Source: Ectopseudomonas khazarica (lineage in GTDB: Bacteria; Pseudomonadota; Gammaproteobacteria; Pseudomonadales; Pseudomonadaceae). From it: a DNA stretch of 64,000 nt. The first letter of the stretch is position 1, and each line of letters opens with the position of its first letter. A model generated the notes under the pieces. The model ran no database searches and had not been told where the DNA came from. It saw only the letters and a list, made by a program, of their open reading frames with translations. Below, piece after piece: positions 36,140 through 44,857 of the stretch. The stretch lies in the NCBI RefSeq assembly GCF_004521985.1, contig NZ_SBHZ01000005.1:124001-188000 (forward strand). The letters are read 5' to 3'. The position numbers were made by a program, and so were the translations under genes.

Positions 36140-37339
36140 ATGCACAAGCCTTCCTCCGACGCCGCGACGAGTCTGTCGCCGGGCGCGATCCTTCTCATTC
36201 AACTTGCCCTGGCCCTCGGCGGCTTCGCCATCGGTACGGGCGAGTTCGCCATCATGGGCCTGATGCCCAACGTCGCCCAGGACCTGGGGGTCAGCGAGCC
36301 GCAGGTCGGCCACGTGATCAGCGCCTATGCCCTCGGCGTGGTGGTCGGTGCGCCGGTCCTGGCCCTGCTCGGTGCTCGCCTGCCACGACGCATCCTGCTT
36401 CTGCTGCTGATGGGCTGCTTCGCCCTGGGCAACTTCGCCAGCGCCCTGGCACCGACCTACGAGCCGCTGCTGATCTTCCGCTTCATCGCCGGCCTGCCGC
36501 ACGGTGCCTACTTCGGCGTGGCCATGCTGGTGGCCGCGTCCATGGCCCCGCCGCACAAGCGCGCCAAGGCGGTGAGCCGGGTGCTGGCCGGCCTGACCGT
36601 GGCGATTCTGATCGGCAACCCGCTGGCCACCTGGCTCGGCCAGTTCATGAGCTGGCGCTACGCGTTCGCCCTGGTCGGGGTGATCGCCATCACCACCATC
36701 GCCATGCTGGCGATCTTCCTGCCGACCGACCCGAACGAGCAGCGCAGCAGCCCCTCGGGCGAACTGCGCGCCTTCAACCGCGCGCCGATCTGGCTGGCGC
36801 TGGGCATTGGCGCCATCGGCTTCGCCGGCATGTTCTGCGTGTTCAGCTACATGGCGCCGACCCTGCTCCACGTGACGGGCGTCGGCCCCGGCTGGATTCC
36901 GCTGGCCATGGGGGTGTTCGGTGCCGGTTGCATCGTCGGCAACAGCGCCGGCGGCTGGCTGTTCGACCGCCTGCGCCTGCGCGCAGTGGCCTGGATCCTG
37001 GCCTGGAGCACCCTGGTCCTGCTGGTCTTCCCCTTCGCCGCGCACAGCCTGTGGACGGTACTGCCGGCGATCTTCGCCCTCGGCACCATGATCGCCCTCG
37101 GCCCGGCGCTGCAAACCCACCTGATGGATGTCGCCACCGGCGCACAGACACTGGCCGCGGCCTCCAACCATGCCGCGTTCAACGTCGCCAATGCCCTCGG
37201 GCCCTGGCTCGGCGGCCTGGCCATCAGCGCCGGCATGGGCTGGACCATCACCGGCTACATCGGCGCCGCCACCGCCATCGGCGGCCTGGCACTGTTCGTC
37301 TGGGCGTGGCGGGTACAGCAGAAGGACGGCCACATCTGA
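36140..37339 (+). CDS. MFS transporter (AraJ-like)
   Basis: 399 residues with 12 membrane helices. The N-terminal half has the DHA1/AraJ-subgroup features GEFAIMGLMPNVAQDLGVS and GAPVLALLGARLPRR in loop 2. The family includes sugar and chloramphenicol exporters. The substrate is not predictable. Its likely start, MHKPSSDAATSLSP, is in the favoured frame; there is no strong SD but no alternative. A long G+C-rich antisense frame covers it. Confidence 0.88.
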   Translation: MHKPSSDAATSLSPGAILLIQLALALGGFAIGTGEFAIMGLMPNVAQDLGVSEPQVGHVISAYALGVVVGAPVLALLGARLPRRILLLLLMGCFALGNFASALAPTYEPLLIFRFIAGLPHGAYFGVAMLVAASMAPPHKRAKAVSRVLAGLTVAILIGNPLATWLGQFMSWRYAFALVGVIAITTIAMLAIFLPTDPNEQRSSPSGELRAFNRAPIWLALGIGAIGFAGMFCVFSYMAPTLLHVTGVGPGWIPLAMGVFGAGCIVGNSAGGWLFDRLRLRAVAWILAWSTLVLLVFPFAAHSLWTVLPAIFALGTMIALGPALQTHLMDVATGAQTLAAASNHAAFNVANALGPWLGGLAISAGMGWTITGYIGAATAIGGLALFVWAWRVQQKDGHI

Positions 37340-37402
37340 GAGGTGCACGATGCTGAGCCGGCAGGTATCTTCTAGCCCCCGCCCACCATCCCGTACCACC
37401 CG

Positions 37403-37960
37403 ATGATGATCCCACTGCTGCGTTCCACCCTGTTCGGCACCGCCCTGCTCAGCGCCCTGACGGCTCAGGCCCAGGTGCAGGTCGAAGCCAATGCCGGGAT
37501 GCTGGCGGCGAAGATTTCCGAAGAGATCGCTCCGGGCGACTACGAGAAGCTGCTCAAGGGCTTGCGCGCCAATCCGGGCCAGTACAAGCGCAAGGTCGTC
37601 CTGCTCGACAGCGTTGGCGGCAGCGCACCGGAGGCCATCCGCATGGGTCGCCTGCTGCGGGAAACCGGTTTCGACGCGCTGGTGCCGTCATCCGGCCTGT
37701 GCCAGGGCAGTTGCGTCTACCTGCTTGCCGCAGGCCGCAAACGCACCATCAACGGTTACGTCGCCCTGCGTCGCCCGCCCTTCCCGGCCGGTGACTCGGC
37801 GCAGGCGCAGGCCGCCCATGGCAACCAGCCACTCAGCCCGGCCCGGTACTTGCGTGACATGGGGATCGACGTGCGCCTGGCGGAGGACATCTACCAGGTC
37901 GCCCCCGGCCAGTTGCGCCTGCTGAGCCAGGATGAACTGAAGCGCTACCGCCTGAACTAG
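37403..37960 (+). CDS. Secreted ClpP/crotonase-like protein
   Basis: 185 residues with a signal peptide (cleavage near ALTAQA-Q, residue 22-23). The body resembles ClpP-like periplasmic proteins (COG3904-like): LLDSVGGSAPEAIRMGRLLRE and LCQGSCVYLLAAG, with a Ser at the position of the catalytic nucleophile. Unknown function. Two adjacent ATGs (37403, 37406) start the gene. Confidence 0.75.
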   Translation: MMIPLLRSTLFGTALLSALTAQAQVQVEANAGMLAAKISEEIAPGDYEKLLKGLRANPGQYKRKVVLLDSVGGSAPEAIRMGRLLRETGFDALVPSSGLCQGSCVYLLAAGRKRTINGYVALRRPPFPAGDSAQAQAAHGNQPLSPARYLRDMGIDVRLAEDIYQVAPGQLRLLSQDELKRYRLN

Positions 37961-38008
37961 CCTGCGGAGCGCGGCGCCTGAGCGAGGTCAGGCGCCGTTG
38001 GGGCGGCG

Positions 38009-39310
38009 TCAGAACAGGAAGGTCAGCGCCAGGTTGAACAGCATCGCGGCGACGAAACCGATGGGCGCGGCGCGCAGCAGCAGTTGCGAGAATAGCGTGG
38101 CCCGCGTCTTCTCGTCGGTGCAGGAGCCCAGCAGCAGGCTGCCGCCGGAGGAGAATGGCGAGATGGAGGTGGCCTGAGCACCGACCACGATGGCGATGAA
38201 GATGATCATCGGATCGATCGACATCGACGCCGACAGCGGCAGCACCATGGGGAACAGCGCCGGCGTCACCACACCGAGGGTACTGGCGAAGATCGACATC
38301 AGCGCGGCCACCACGCCGAAGGCCAGCGGCACCAGTACCGGTGGGATGTTGCCGCCGATCCAGGACGCCAGGGCATCGATGGTGCCGGCCTTGATCGCCA
38401 CGCTGATCAGCATGCCCACCCCGCAGATCATGATCAGCGTGGCCCAGGGCAGCGAGGCGATGGCCTTGCGCTCGTCACCCAGCTTGAGCAGCAGCGCGAT
38501 CACCGAGAACACGCTGGCGATCAGGCCGATGTCCACCTTGCTGTTGATGAACCTGACCGTGGCGTTGTCCGGGAAGGCCAGCAGCGCCAGCGGTGCGGCG
38601 AGCACCAGCGCCATCATCAGCACGGTGAGCAGCAGGGTCAGTTTCTGTTCGCGGTTGAAGGCGTCCGGCAGGTCGGCATTGATCACCGCATTCTTCAGGT
38701 TGCGGCCATGGCCACCGAGGAAGACGAACACGGAGATCACCAGCAGCGGGATCACCGCCGTGCTGGCGAAGATCGCCAGTGCGTTGACGAAAGCCTCGCT
38801 CTCCGGCATGCCGGCGGTGGTCATCAGGCCACGGAAGATGATGCCGCTCTGGCTGGAGACGAAGTTCGCCCCGCCCAGCGCACCGTAGTTCACCGCCATG
38901 CCGCCGAGGATCAGGCTCATGCCGGTGCGCTGGCACAGCAGCAGGGTCAGCGGTGCCATGAAGGCCAGCACGGTGTAGTAGCCCGCGCCCATGGCCGCGA
39001 TCAGCCCCGAGGTCAGGAAGATGGCATACGGCAGCAGGTGCGGTACGCCGCGGCAGCGATAGAGCAGATGCCCGGCGAGCTTCTCCAGGGTGCCGTTGAC
39101 CGTGGCGAAGCTGTAGAACAGGCAGACCGAGAAGATCACGAAGAAGATCTTCAGCGGCCACATGCCGATGATCTCGCCCGGGCTCATGCCCATGCCGAAA
39201 CAGCCCAGCAGGTAAGCGAAGGCGATGGCGAACAGGCCGATGTTGATCTTGGTGGTGTAACCCAGCGCGACAGCGAGAACGATCGCGGCGACGACGAGCA
39301 GGCTCATCAT
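38009..39310 (-). CDS. MatC/DctM-like dicarboxylate carrier
   Basis: 433 residues with about 11-12 membrane segments; family DASS/MatC-N (SLC13-like) judged from NFVSSQSGIIFRGLM and SISPFSSGGSLLLGSC. It probably imports a dicarboxylate such as malonate or an aromatic-pathway acid. It is followed on the same strand, 32 nt upstream, by an amidohydrolase of the 2-pyrone-4,6-dicarboxylate hydrolase type, and a divergent GntR regulator lies beyond. Together they look like a transport-plus-hydrolase operon. Substrate inference only. Confidence 0.82.
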   Translation of the reverse strand: MMSLLVVAAIVLAVALGYTTKINIGLFAIAFAYLLGCFGMGMSPGEIIGMWPLKIFFVIFSVCLFYSFATVNGTLEKLAGHLLYRCRGVPHLLPYAIFLTSGLIAAMGAGYYTVLAFMAPLTLLLCQRTGMSLILGGMAVNYGALGGANFVSSQSGIIFRGLMTTAGMPESEAFVNALAIFASTAVIPLLVISVFVFLGGHGRNLKNAVINADLPDAFNREQKLTLLLTVLMMALVLAAPLALLAFPDNATVRFINSKVDIGLIASVFSVIALLLKLGDERKAIASLPWATLIMICGVGMLISVAIKAGTIDALASWIGGNIPPVLVPLAFGVVAALMSIFASTLGVVTPALFPMVLPLSASMSIDPMIIFIAIVVGAQATSISPFSSGGSLLLGSCTDEKTRATLFSQLLLRAAPIGFVAAMLFNLALTFLF

Positions 39311-39342
39311 GGTTTGACTCCTTGTTGTTCTGGTGCAGGCGG

Positions 39343-40173
39343 TTACGCGTGGGCGAAACCGAACAGCGTTGCGGGGTTGTCCACCAGAACGCGACGGCGC
39401 TCCTCGGGGTCGGGCAGAAGGGCCTCGAGCAGCGCGAACTGCTCATCGTAGCGGGTCTGCGACTCGAACTGGGTATTCGGCCAGTCGCTGCCCCAGAGGA
39501 AGCGGCCGACGCCGCCGCAGGCCTCGCGCAGACGCGCCTCGATGGCCCGCGCACGGGCCAGGTCGGACTGGCTGCGGTAGGCGGCCGACAGCTTGATCCA
39601 GACCGGCGCCTGGCCGAGCAGGTCGAAGAACGGCGCATGCTGCGGGTCATCCAGCTGCACACTCGCGGCGGGCAGGCCGAAATGGTCGATCACCACGGTC
39701 ACCCCGGATTCCAGGATCGCCGGTACCACCAGCGCCAGGTCCGCGAAGCCGCGCTGGATCTCCACCTGCCAGCCACGCCGGGCCAGGCGCCGGAACAGGC
39801 CGCTCCAGGCCGGGCCGGTGTAGTCCTCCAGCAGCTTGCCGATCAGGTTCAGGCGGATACCGACCACGCCAGCGGCAGCCAGCTCATCCAGTTCACCGTC
39901 GCTGATCTGCGCATCGACCACCGCGACACCGCGCAGGCGCTCGGGGAAGCGCTGCAGCGCCGCGACCATGTAGTGATTGTCGGTGCCGAGAAAGCTCGGC
40001 TGGATCAGCACCCCGTGAGACAGGCAGCAGGCATCCAGGTGGGCCAGATACTGTTCCACCGTGGCGTCGTAGTCGGGGCTGTAGCGGCGACCGGCAACCA
40101 TGGGCAGATCACGCCGGAAGATGTGCGCGTGGGTGTCTATGCCGGTGATGACGGCATTGGGCATGGGCGTCAC
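39343..40173 (-). CDS. Amidohydrolase family protein (PDC hydrolase-like)
   Basis: 276 residues, amidohydrolase-2 TIM barrel: DTHAHIF metal motif at 13-19, His in VIDHFG near 170 and GSDWPNTQ near residue 230. Close relatives include 2-pyrone-4,6-dicarboxylate hydrolase (LigI) and 4-sulfomuconolactone hydrolase. The start is probably GTG at 40173 (GAGG 9 nt upstream); ATG at 40164 is an alternative. First gene of the operon with the MatC-like carrier, divergent from a GntR regulator over an operator-like dyad. Confidence 0.87.
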   Translation of the reverse strand: MTPMPNAVITGIDTHAHIFRRDLPMVAGRRYSPDYDATVEQYLAHLDACCLSHGVLIQPSFLGTDNHYMVAALQRFPERLRGVAVVDAQISDGELDELAAAGVVGIRLNLIGKLLEDYTGPAWSGLFRRLARRGWQVEIQRGFADLALVVPAILESGVTVVIDHFGLPAASVQLDDPQHAPFFDLLGQAPVWIKLSAAYRSQSDLARARAIEARLREACGGVGRFLWGSDWPNTQFESQTRYDEQFALLEALLPDPEERRRVLVDNPATLFGFAHA

Positions 40174-40227
40174 GAAGCGATACCTCTGTCGATTATTGTT
40201 CGAGCCGACCTTGGCAGCAGCTCTTTT

Positions 40228-40276
40228 TATACAGACATTCAGTCATATATATGAATAGATGACTGTATAGGTACAG
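40228..40276. promoter_or_regulatory. GntR-type operator dyad
   Basis: A 42-bp dyad with arms TATACAG (40228-40234) and CTGTATA (40263-40269) lies between the divergent amidohydrolase and GntR genes. Overlapping it is a second short palindrome CTGTA-TAGG-TACAG (40263-40276), of the HutC-class operator form. Presumed repressor site for the adjacent GntR regulator. Confidence 0.5.
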
Positions 40277-40343
40277 ATCGACTGCTGTCAACGCACGGCC
40301 CAGTGGTAAAGTGACGACCGGTTGAAATTCGGATTTGAGGTTT

Positions 40344-41081
40344 ATGAGCAGCACGGCTCTGGGACACGACGAACGCCTGCCGCTGTATCAGCGGCTGCGT
40401 GACGAGATGCTGGCGAAGATCGCCGCAGGCGAATGGCTGCCAGGCGAAGCCATCCCCACCGAAGCGGAGCTGACCCGCCAGTACGGCGTGGCGGTGGGAA
40501 CGGTGCGCAAGGCCGTGGAAACCCTGGTTGCCGAGGGCTTGCTGTTGCGCGCCCAGGGGCGCGGTACCTTCGTGCGTCGACCGAACTTCGACGGCTCGCT
40601 GTTTCGCTTCTTCCGCCAGGTCAGCGCCAGCGGGCAGCCGCAGGTACCGGAGAGCCGCATTCTCGACTGCCGGCTGGCCCCCGCCGATACCGCCGCAGGC
40701 CAGGCCCTGAAGCTGGCCGCCGGTGAACAGTGCGTGCACCTGCAGCGTCTGCGCCTGATCGACGGGCGTCCGCTCTTCCACGAGCGCATCTGGCTGCCCG
40801 CCTCCCGCTTCGAGGCGCTGCTGGATGTCGCGCCGGCCGACTTCCCGCAACTGCTCTACCCCTTCTACGAACAGCACTGCGGCCAGCGCATCGCCTCCGC
40901 CCAGGAGACCCTGACGGTGTCCGCCGCCGACGACGAGCTCGCCGCGACCCTGGACGTCACCTGCGGCAGCCCCGCCGTGGCCATCGAGCGAACCGCGCTC
41001 GGCTACGACCGCACGCCACTGGAATACCGCCTGTCACGCGCGGCGGCGGAGAACTTCCGCTACCAGGTGGACATCAGCTGA
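40344..41081 (+). CDS. GntR family regulator, HutC/UTRA subfamily
   Basis: 245 residues: an N-terminal winged HTH (10-78; AELTRQYGVAVGTVRKAVETL) and a C-terminal UTRA effector domain (about 95-235; CVHLQRLRLIDGRPLFHERIWLP). The start at 40344 has TTGAGG just upstream. It is divergent from the amidohydrolase/MatC operon, likely its repressor. The last 35 codons plus 3' flank are present again in a perfect 147-bp tandem copy after the gene. Confidence 0.93.
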   Translation: MSSTALGHDERLPLYQRLRDEMLAKIAAGEWLPGEAIPTEAELTRQYGVAVGTVRKAVETLVAEGLLLRAQGRGTFVRRPNFDGSLFRFFRQVSASGQPQVPESRILDCRLAPADTAAGQALKLAAGEQCVHLQRLRLIDGRPLFHERIWLPASRFEALLDVAPADFPQLLYPFYEQHCGQRIASAQETLTVSAADDELAATLDVTCGSPAVAIERTALGYDRTPLEYRLSRAAAENFRYQVDIS

Positions 41082-41273
41082 GGACAGGGCTGACCGATGC
41101 AACACGCCCAGGCCAGCCCGGGCGTGGCCATCGAGCGAACCGCGCTCGGCTACGACCGCACGCCACTGGAATACCGCCTGTCACGCGCGGCGGCGGAGAA
41201 CTTCCGCTACCAGGTGGACATCAGCTGAGGACAGGGCTGACCGATGCAACACGCCCAGGCCAGCCCGGGCGTG
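40976..41273 (+). repeat. Perfect 147-bp tandem duplication at GntR gene 3' end
   Basis: Unit 1 is 40976-41122 and unit 2 is 41123-41269, identical by direct base-by-base reading, with 4 more matching bases (CGTG) at the junction. Unit 1 holds the last 35 codons and stop of the GntR gene plus 41 bp of 3' flank. Unit 2 is a silent copy downstream of the stop. Confidence 0.95.
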
Positions 41274-41296
41274 AGTGACGCACGTACCCGACGAGG

Positions 41297-42607
41297 CTAG
41301 AACAGCCCCAGTGCCCAGGCCGCGCCGAACAGCACCAGCGAGAAGCCCCACATCCACCACAGCGAGTAGCGGATGTGGCGGCCGAGATCCAGTCCGGCCA
41401 GGCCCAGCGCCAGCCACAGCGCCGGCGAGAACGGGCTGATGAAGGTGCCGATGATATTGCCGATGGTCAGCGCATAGACCACGCTCGCCGGCTCGACGCC
41501 CTGGCCGCCGACCACCTCCAGCGTCACCGGCAGCAACCCGAAGTAGTAGGCATCGGTACTGAGCATCAGCTCCATCGGCAGGCCGAACAGGCCGAGCACG
41601 ATATGCATCTGCCCCACCAGGGGTGCCGGCAGCACCTGCGCCAGATCCTGGGCGATGGAGGTGAGCATGCCGGTGCCGGTGAGGATGCCGAGCATCGAGC
41701 CCGCCGCCAGGATGATCATGCCCATGCTCAACGCCGCCGGGGCGTGCGCCGAGATGCGTTGCATCTGCGCCTTGCCGCCGGGGTAGTTGACCAGCAGCGC
41801 CAGGCACAGGCCGATCATGAAGATGTAGCCCGCCGGCAGCACGCCGGAGAACAGCGCGACCAGCACCGCGAGGAACAGCGCCGAGTTGGCCCACAGCAGG
41901 CGGGGCCGCTCCAGCTCGCGCTCCTCGGCTGTCGGCTCGTGCAGGTCACTGCTGGTTTCCACCAGCACGCCTTCGTCGGCCGACTGCCCGGCTGCGATAC
42001 GGCGCTGCTCGCGCCAGCCCAGCAGCGCGGCCAGGGTGATCAGCAGCACCACGCCGATGGCCTGGATGCTGATCAACGGACGCCACAGCTCGGTGACTTC
42101 GATGCCGGTCACCGCCGAAGCGCGTCCCAGCGGCCCGGCCCAGGGCAGCATGTTGAAGATACCGGCGCCCAGCGCCAGCAACAGCAGCATCAGGTAGGGG
42201 CTCATGCGCAGCTGCTTGTACAGCGGCAACAGCGCGGGAACGGTCAGCAGGAAGGTCGTCGCGCCGGCGCCATCGAGGTGCGCCAGCATGCCGATCACCG
42301 CCGTGGCCACGGTCACCGCGATGACGTTGCCACGCGTCAGCCGCACCATGCCGCCGATCAGCGGGCGGAACAGACCGGTGTCCTGCAGCACGCCGAAGAA
42401 GGTGATGGCGAACACGAACATGGTGGCGATCGCCGTCACGCGGCCGATGCCATCGGTGAAGAAACCGGAGATGGCCTCCGGGCCGAAGCCGGCAGCCAGT
42501 GCTCCCAGCAGCGGCACGACGATCAGGGGCAGGACAGGCGACATGCGCCCGATAAGCAGCAGCACAACCAGGCTGCAGATGGTCAACAGGCCAATCAGGG
42601 TCAACAA
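41297..42607 (-). CDS. CitMHS family citrate/metal:proton symporter
   Basis: 436 residues from TTG 42607, with about 11-12 membrane segments. CitMHS signatures: GMLAHLDGAGATTFLLTVPA, LPLYKQLRMSPY and MELMLSTDAYYFGLLPV. The family takes up citrate complexed with Mg or Ca with H+. The TTG is preferred: GGAG lies 7 nt upstream, whereas the ATG at 42679 has none and gives an unusual basic extension. Divergent from nothing; the next gene (SDR) is 157 bp upstream on the same strand. Confidence 0.88.
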   Translation of the reverse strand: MLTLIGLLTICSLVVLLLIGRMSPVLPLIVVPLLGALAAGFGPEAISGFFTDGIGRVTAIATMFVFAITFFGVLQDTGLFRPLIGGMVRLTRGNVIAVTVATAVIGMLAHLDGAGATTFLLTVPALLPLYKQLRMSPYLMLLLLALGAGIFNMLPWAGPLGRASAVTGIEVTELWRPLISIQAIGVVLLITLAALLGWREQRRIAAGQSADEGVLVETSSDLHEPTAEERELERPRLLWANSALFLAVLVALFSGVLPAGYIFMIGLCLALLVNYPGGKAQMQRISAHAPAALSMGMIILAAGSMLGILTGTGMLTSIAQDLAQVLPAPLVGQMHIVLGLFGLPMELMLSTDAYYFGLLPVTLEVVGGQGVEPASVVYALTIGNIIGTFISPFSPALWLALGLAGLDLGRHIRYSLWWMWGFSLVLFGAAWALGLF

Positions 42608-42764
42608 ACCACTTCTCCTCTTTTTCTTGTAGGCACGACAAAGGCGCGGGCGGAGGCTAAGGCGGCAACCTTTCAGCAACCTTTAAGCGCCGTCTCGGAA
42701 GAGGAGGAAATGTCAGTGGATATGTCGTCTGACGAGGCGCCACAGCGGGCGCCCCGAAGCCGGC

Positions 42765-43508
42765 TCACTGCAGGGTGTAGCCCTTGTCCACCACCCAGTC
42801 CTGGCCATGCACGCCGCTGGCGCCGTTGCCCAGCTGGAACAGCACCACCTCGGCAATGGCCCGTGGCGTGAGGAACTCGCCGTCGACCAGGCGCCGGTTC
42901 ACCTCGCCGGCCACTCCGGCCAGTGCATCCTCGGCCAGGCCCAGGCTGCCCCAGATCGGCGTGGCGGTCGGCCCTGGCGACACCAGATTGAGCCGCAGCC
43001 CTTCGCTGGCGTGCTCCAGCGCCAGGCTGCGGACCAGCGCCGACAGCGCCGCCTTGCTGGCGATGTAGCCGCCCAGCCCGGCAAAGCCGAGCTGGCGCAG
43101 GAAGGTACTGATGAACACCACCGAAGCGGGCCTGGCCAGGTGAGGCCTGAGCACCTGGAAGGTGTTGATCGCGCCGGCACCGTTGACCTGCCACTGCTGC
43201 TCGAACGCCTGCATGTCGCAACCGGGCGCCAGGCGGGCAATACCGGCATTGGGTACCAGGCAGTCGACCGGGCCCAGGCGCCCGGCGCGCTCGGCCAGGC
43301 CATGCAGCGCCTCGATGTCGGTGACATCGCCCGCGCACCAATGCAGCTGCTCGGGATACTGCGCCTGCAATGCAGGCAGACCTCCCAGGCTCCGCGAGAA
43401 CGCCATGACCCGCGCGCCGCGTTGCAACAGCAACTCACACACCGCCAGCCCGATACCCGAACTCGCCCCCGTGACGACCGCCAGGCGGCCCTGAAAACTC
43501 GTATTCAT
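42765..43508 (-). CDS. SDR family oxidoreductase
   Basis: 247 residues: TGASSGIGLAV dinucleotide motif (13-23), NAG (about 87-90), catalytic Tyr-x3-Lys in YIASKAAL and a conserved Ser in FIST. It ends in the classical GQDWVVDKGYTLQ. No obvious operon partner except the CitMHS gene 157 bp downstream on the same strand. The substrate is unknown. The start at 43508 is MNTSFQGRLAVVTGA, canonical. Confidence 0.9.
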   Translation of the reverse strand: MNTSFQGRLAVVTGASSGIGLAVCELLLQRGARVMAFSRSLGGLPALQAQYPEQLHWCAGDVTDIEALHGLAERAGRLGPVDCLVPNAGIARLAPGCDMQAFEQQWQVNGAGAINTFQVLRPHLARPASVVFISTFLRQLGFAGLGGYIASKAALSALVRSLALEHASEGLRLNLVSPGPTATPIWGSLGLAEDALAGVAGEVNRRLVDGEFLTPRAIAEVVLFQLGNGASGVHGQDWVVDKGYTLQ

Positions 43509-43568
43509 GAAGATCCCCGAAGAAAGAAGAGCGTGAGCGCCGCGCCAGCCGGACGCAGCGCAATCGAC

Positions 43569-43916
43569 TTACTGCGCCAGCAAACGGATGCCGTGCATGT
43601 CCACCTGCTGGCCGACGTCGAAACGTGCGTTCGGTGAGCGCACCCACTGCTCGCGACCATCCTCGTGACGCACCACATAGGCCGTCCCGCTGTGTCCCGT
43701 GGCATCCTGCACCTGGGCGCCGGACCAGCCGCCAAACAGGGCACCGACCACGGCGCCGACCGGACCGCCCGCCGCAGCGCCCAGCATCAGGCCGGACAAG
43801 CCACCGAAACCGGCGCCCACCGAGTTGTCTGCGCGCTCGGCCAGCACCTCGGCGGCCTGCGCGCTACTGACGGCCAGCAGGCCAAGGGAAAGTGCAAGCA
43901 AGGCAATGTGTTTCAT
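43569..43916 (-). CDS. Secreted glycine-zipper protein
   Basis: 115 residues, signal peptide ending at SAQA-A (residues 20-21). A Gly-zipper segment (GGLSGLMLGAAAGGPVGAVVGALFGG) is seen in pieces at about 40-65, then a small C-terminal domain. Such proteins reside in the periplasm or outer membrane. The start at 43916 has AGGAG 8 nt upstream; the longer frame to 43970 is rejected. Confidence 0.82.
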   Translation of the reverse strand: MKHIALLALSLGLLAVSSAQAAEVLAERADNSVGAGFGGLSGLMLGAAAGGPVGAVVGALFGGWSGAQVQDATGHSGTAYVVRHEDGREQWVRSPNARFDVGQQVDMHGIRLLAQ

Positions 43917-44240
43917 CTGTGTTCTCCTGTAATGGGCATTGCGCCTGGAGACAGTCAGATTGCGTGCCATTTATTTTTATCAATAAAAACAAATAGATAT
44001 GAATAAAGATATCTCAATGACAACAAGCGAAAAGAGTCATTGAGACAGCAGAAGAGTCATCCGGACCCGGCAGCGGAAGCCGAACTGGCACAGACTGGAG
44101 GGAGGCGATCAGGCCGGCGCGGGGCGTCGTCGAGTGGTGTGTGCGAGCACTGCCTGAAAATCGCCCGCTACCGTCAGGGTGACTGGCAAGGCCAGATCAT
44201 GGGTAACGCATGGCGAACGCCGTCGAAACAGCGCCACACC
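43917..44240. other. Upstream region of the glycine-zipper gene
   Basis: No gene in 324 bp. The 43970-44050 part is AT-rich and contains a perfect 10-bp inverted repeat TCTCAATGAC (44012-44021) / GTCATTGAGA (44036-44045), 14-nt loop, possibly an operator or attenuator. The rest is GC-rich and unremarkable. The DUF3087 gene ends at 44241 (minus strand). Confidence 0.5.
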
Positions 44241-44771
44241 CTACGCCTTGACGGCTTTCACCTGCTCCAGCCATGCGGGATCGAGTCGTGTCTGCTCCAG
44301 CTCCAGCCCGCGCTGCAGCATGACGTCCCGATGTGCGTCGATCTCGTGCACCATCTGGCTCAGCTCGCTGCTGTTGCCGTCGAGCTGATGCATCTGGGTC
44401 ACGCCCAGGTGGTAGAAGCGCAGCAGTTTCATCGCGGTTTCGTCCTCCTGCGCCACCCCTGCCCTGACGTGATGCATGACGTTGGTGATGCGCATCAGGC
44501 TGCGCTTGAGCCGCCAGCCATAGACCGCCGCCGCCATCCACTCGCGGTGCCAGAACTGCTGGCGCACCAGCACCACCGTGAGGACGAAACCGAGCGCGAC
44601 GCCAAGCAGGTTCCAGCGGAAATTGTCGGCAGCGCCCGGCTCGCCGAACAGTTGCACGCTGAGTGTGGCCAGCAACATGGCGAGCGCGACGAAGATCAGC
44701 GCGACCAGCGCGGTACTGCGGCGAGTCTGCTGACGGTAGTGCTCGGGACTGATGGGGGTGATTTCGAACAT
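44241..44771 (-). CDS. DUF3087 family membrane protein
   Basis: 176 residues. Two transmembrane segments lie near 20-42 and 55-75, then a soluble helical domain (KRSLMRITNVMHHVRAGVAQED.. , HQLDGNSSELSQMV). This arrangement fits DUF3087 of gamma-proteobacteria. The start at 44771 (MFEITPISPEHYRQQ) is chosen by family N-terminus; no good SD is present, and the frame stays open upstream to 45173 inside the PfpI gene. Unknown function. Confidence 0.85.
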   Translation of the reverse strand: MFEITPISPEHYRQQTRRSTALVALIFVALAMLLATLSVQLFGEPGAADNFRWNLLGVALGFVLTVVLVRQQFWHREWMAAAVYGWRLKRSLMRITNVMHHVRAGVAQEDETAMKLLRFYHLGVTQMHQLDGNSSELSQMVHEIDAHRDVMLQRGLELEQTRLDPAWLEQVKAVKA

Positions 44772-44857
44772 GCGCGAGGGCTCATGAAACTGGGGCGAGG
44801 CGCGATGGTACGACAGCTTGCCCGGCCGACACGAATCCCGCAGGCAGCGCGGGCGCC

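Noticed and set aside
35798..37399. 533-codon open frame on the minus strand
   Set aside because: Antisense to the GST and MFS genes; GC-rich low-complexity sequence.
40730..41278. 182-codon plus-strand gene with internal repeat
   Set aside because: Shadow frame of GntR plus the 147-bp duplication.
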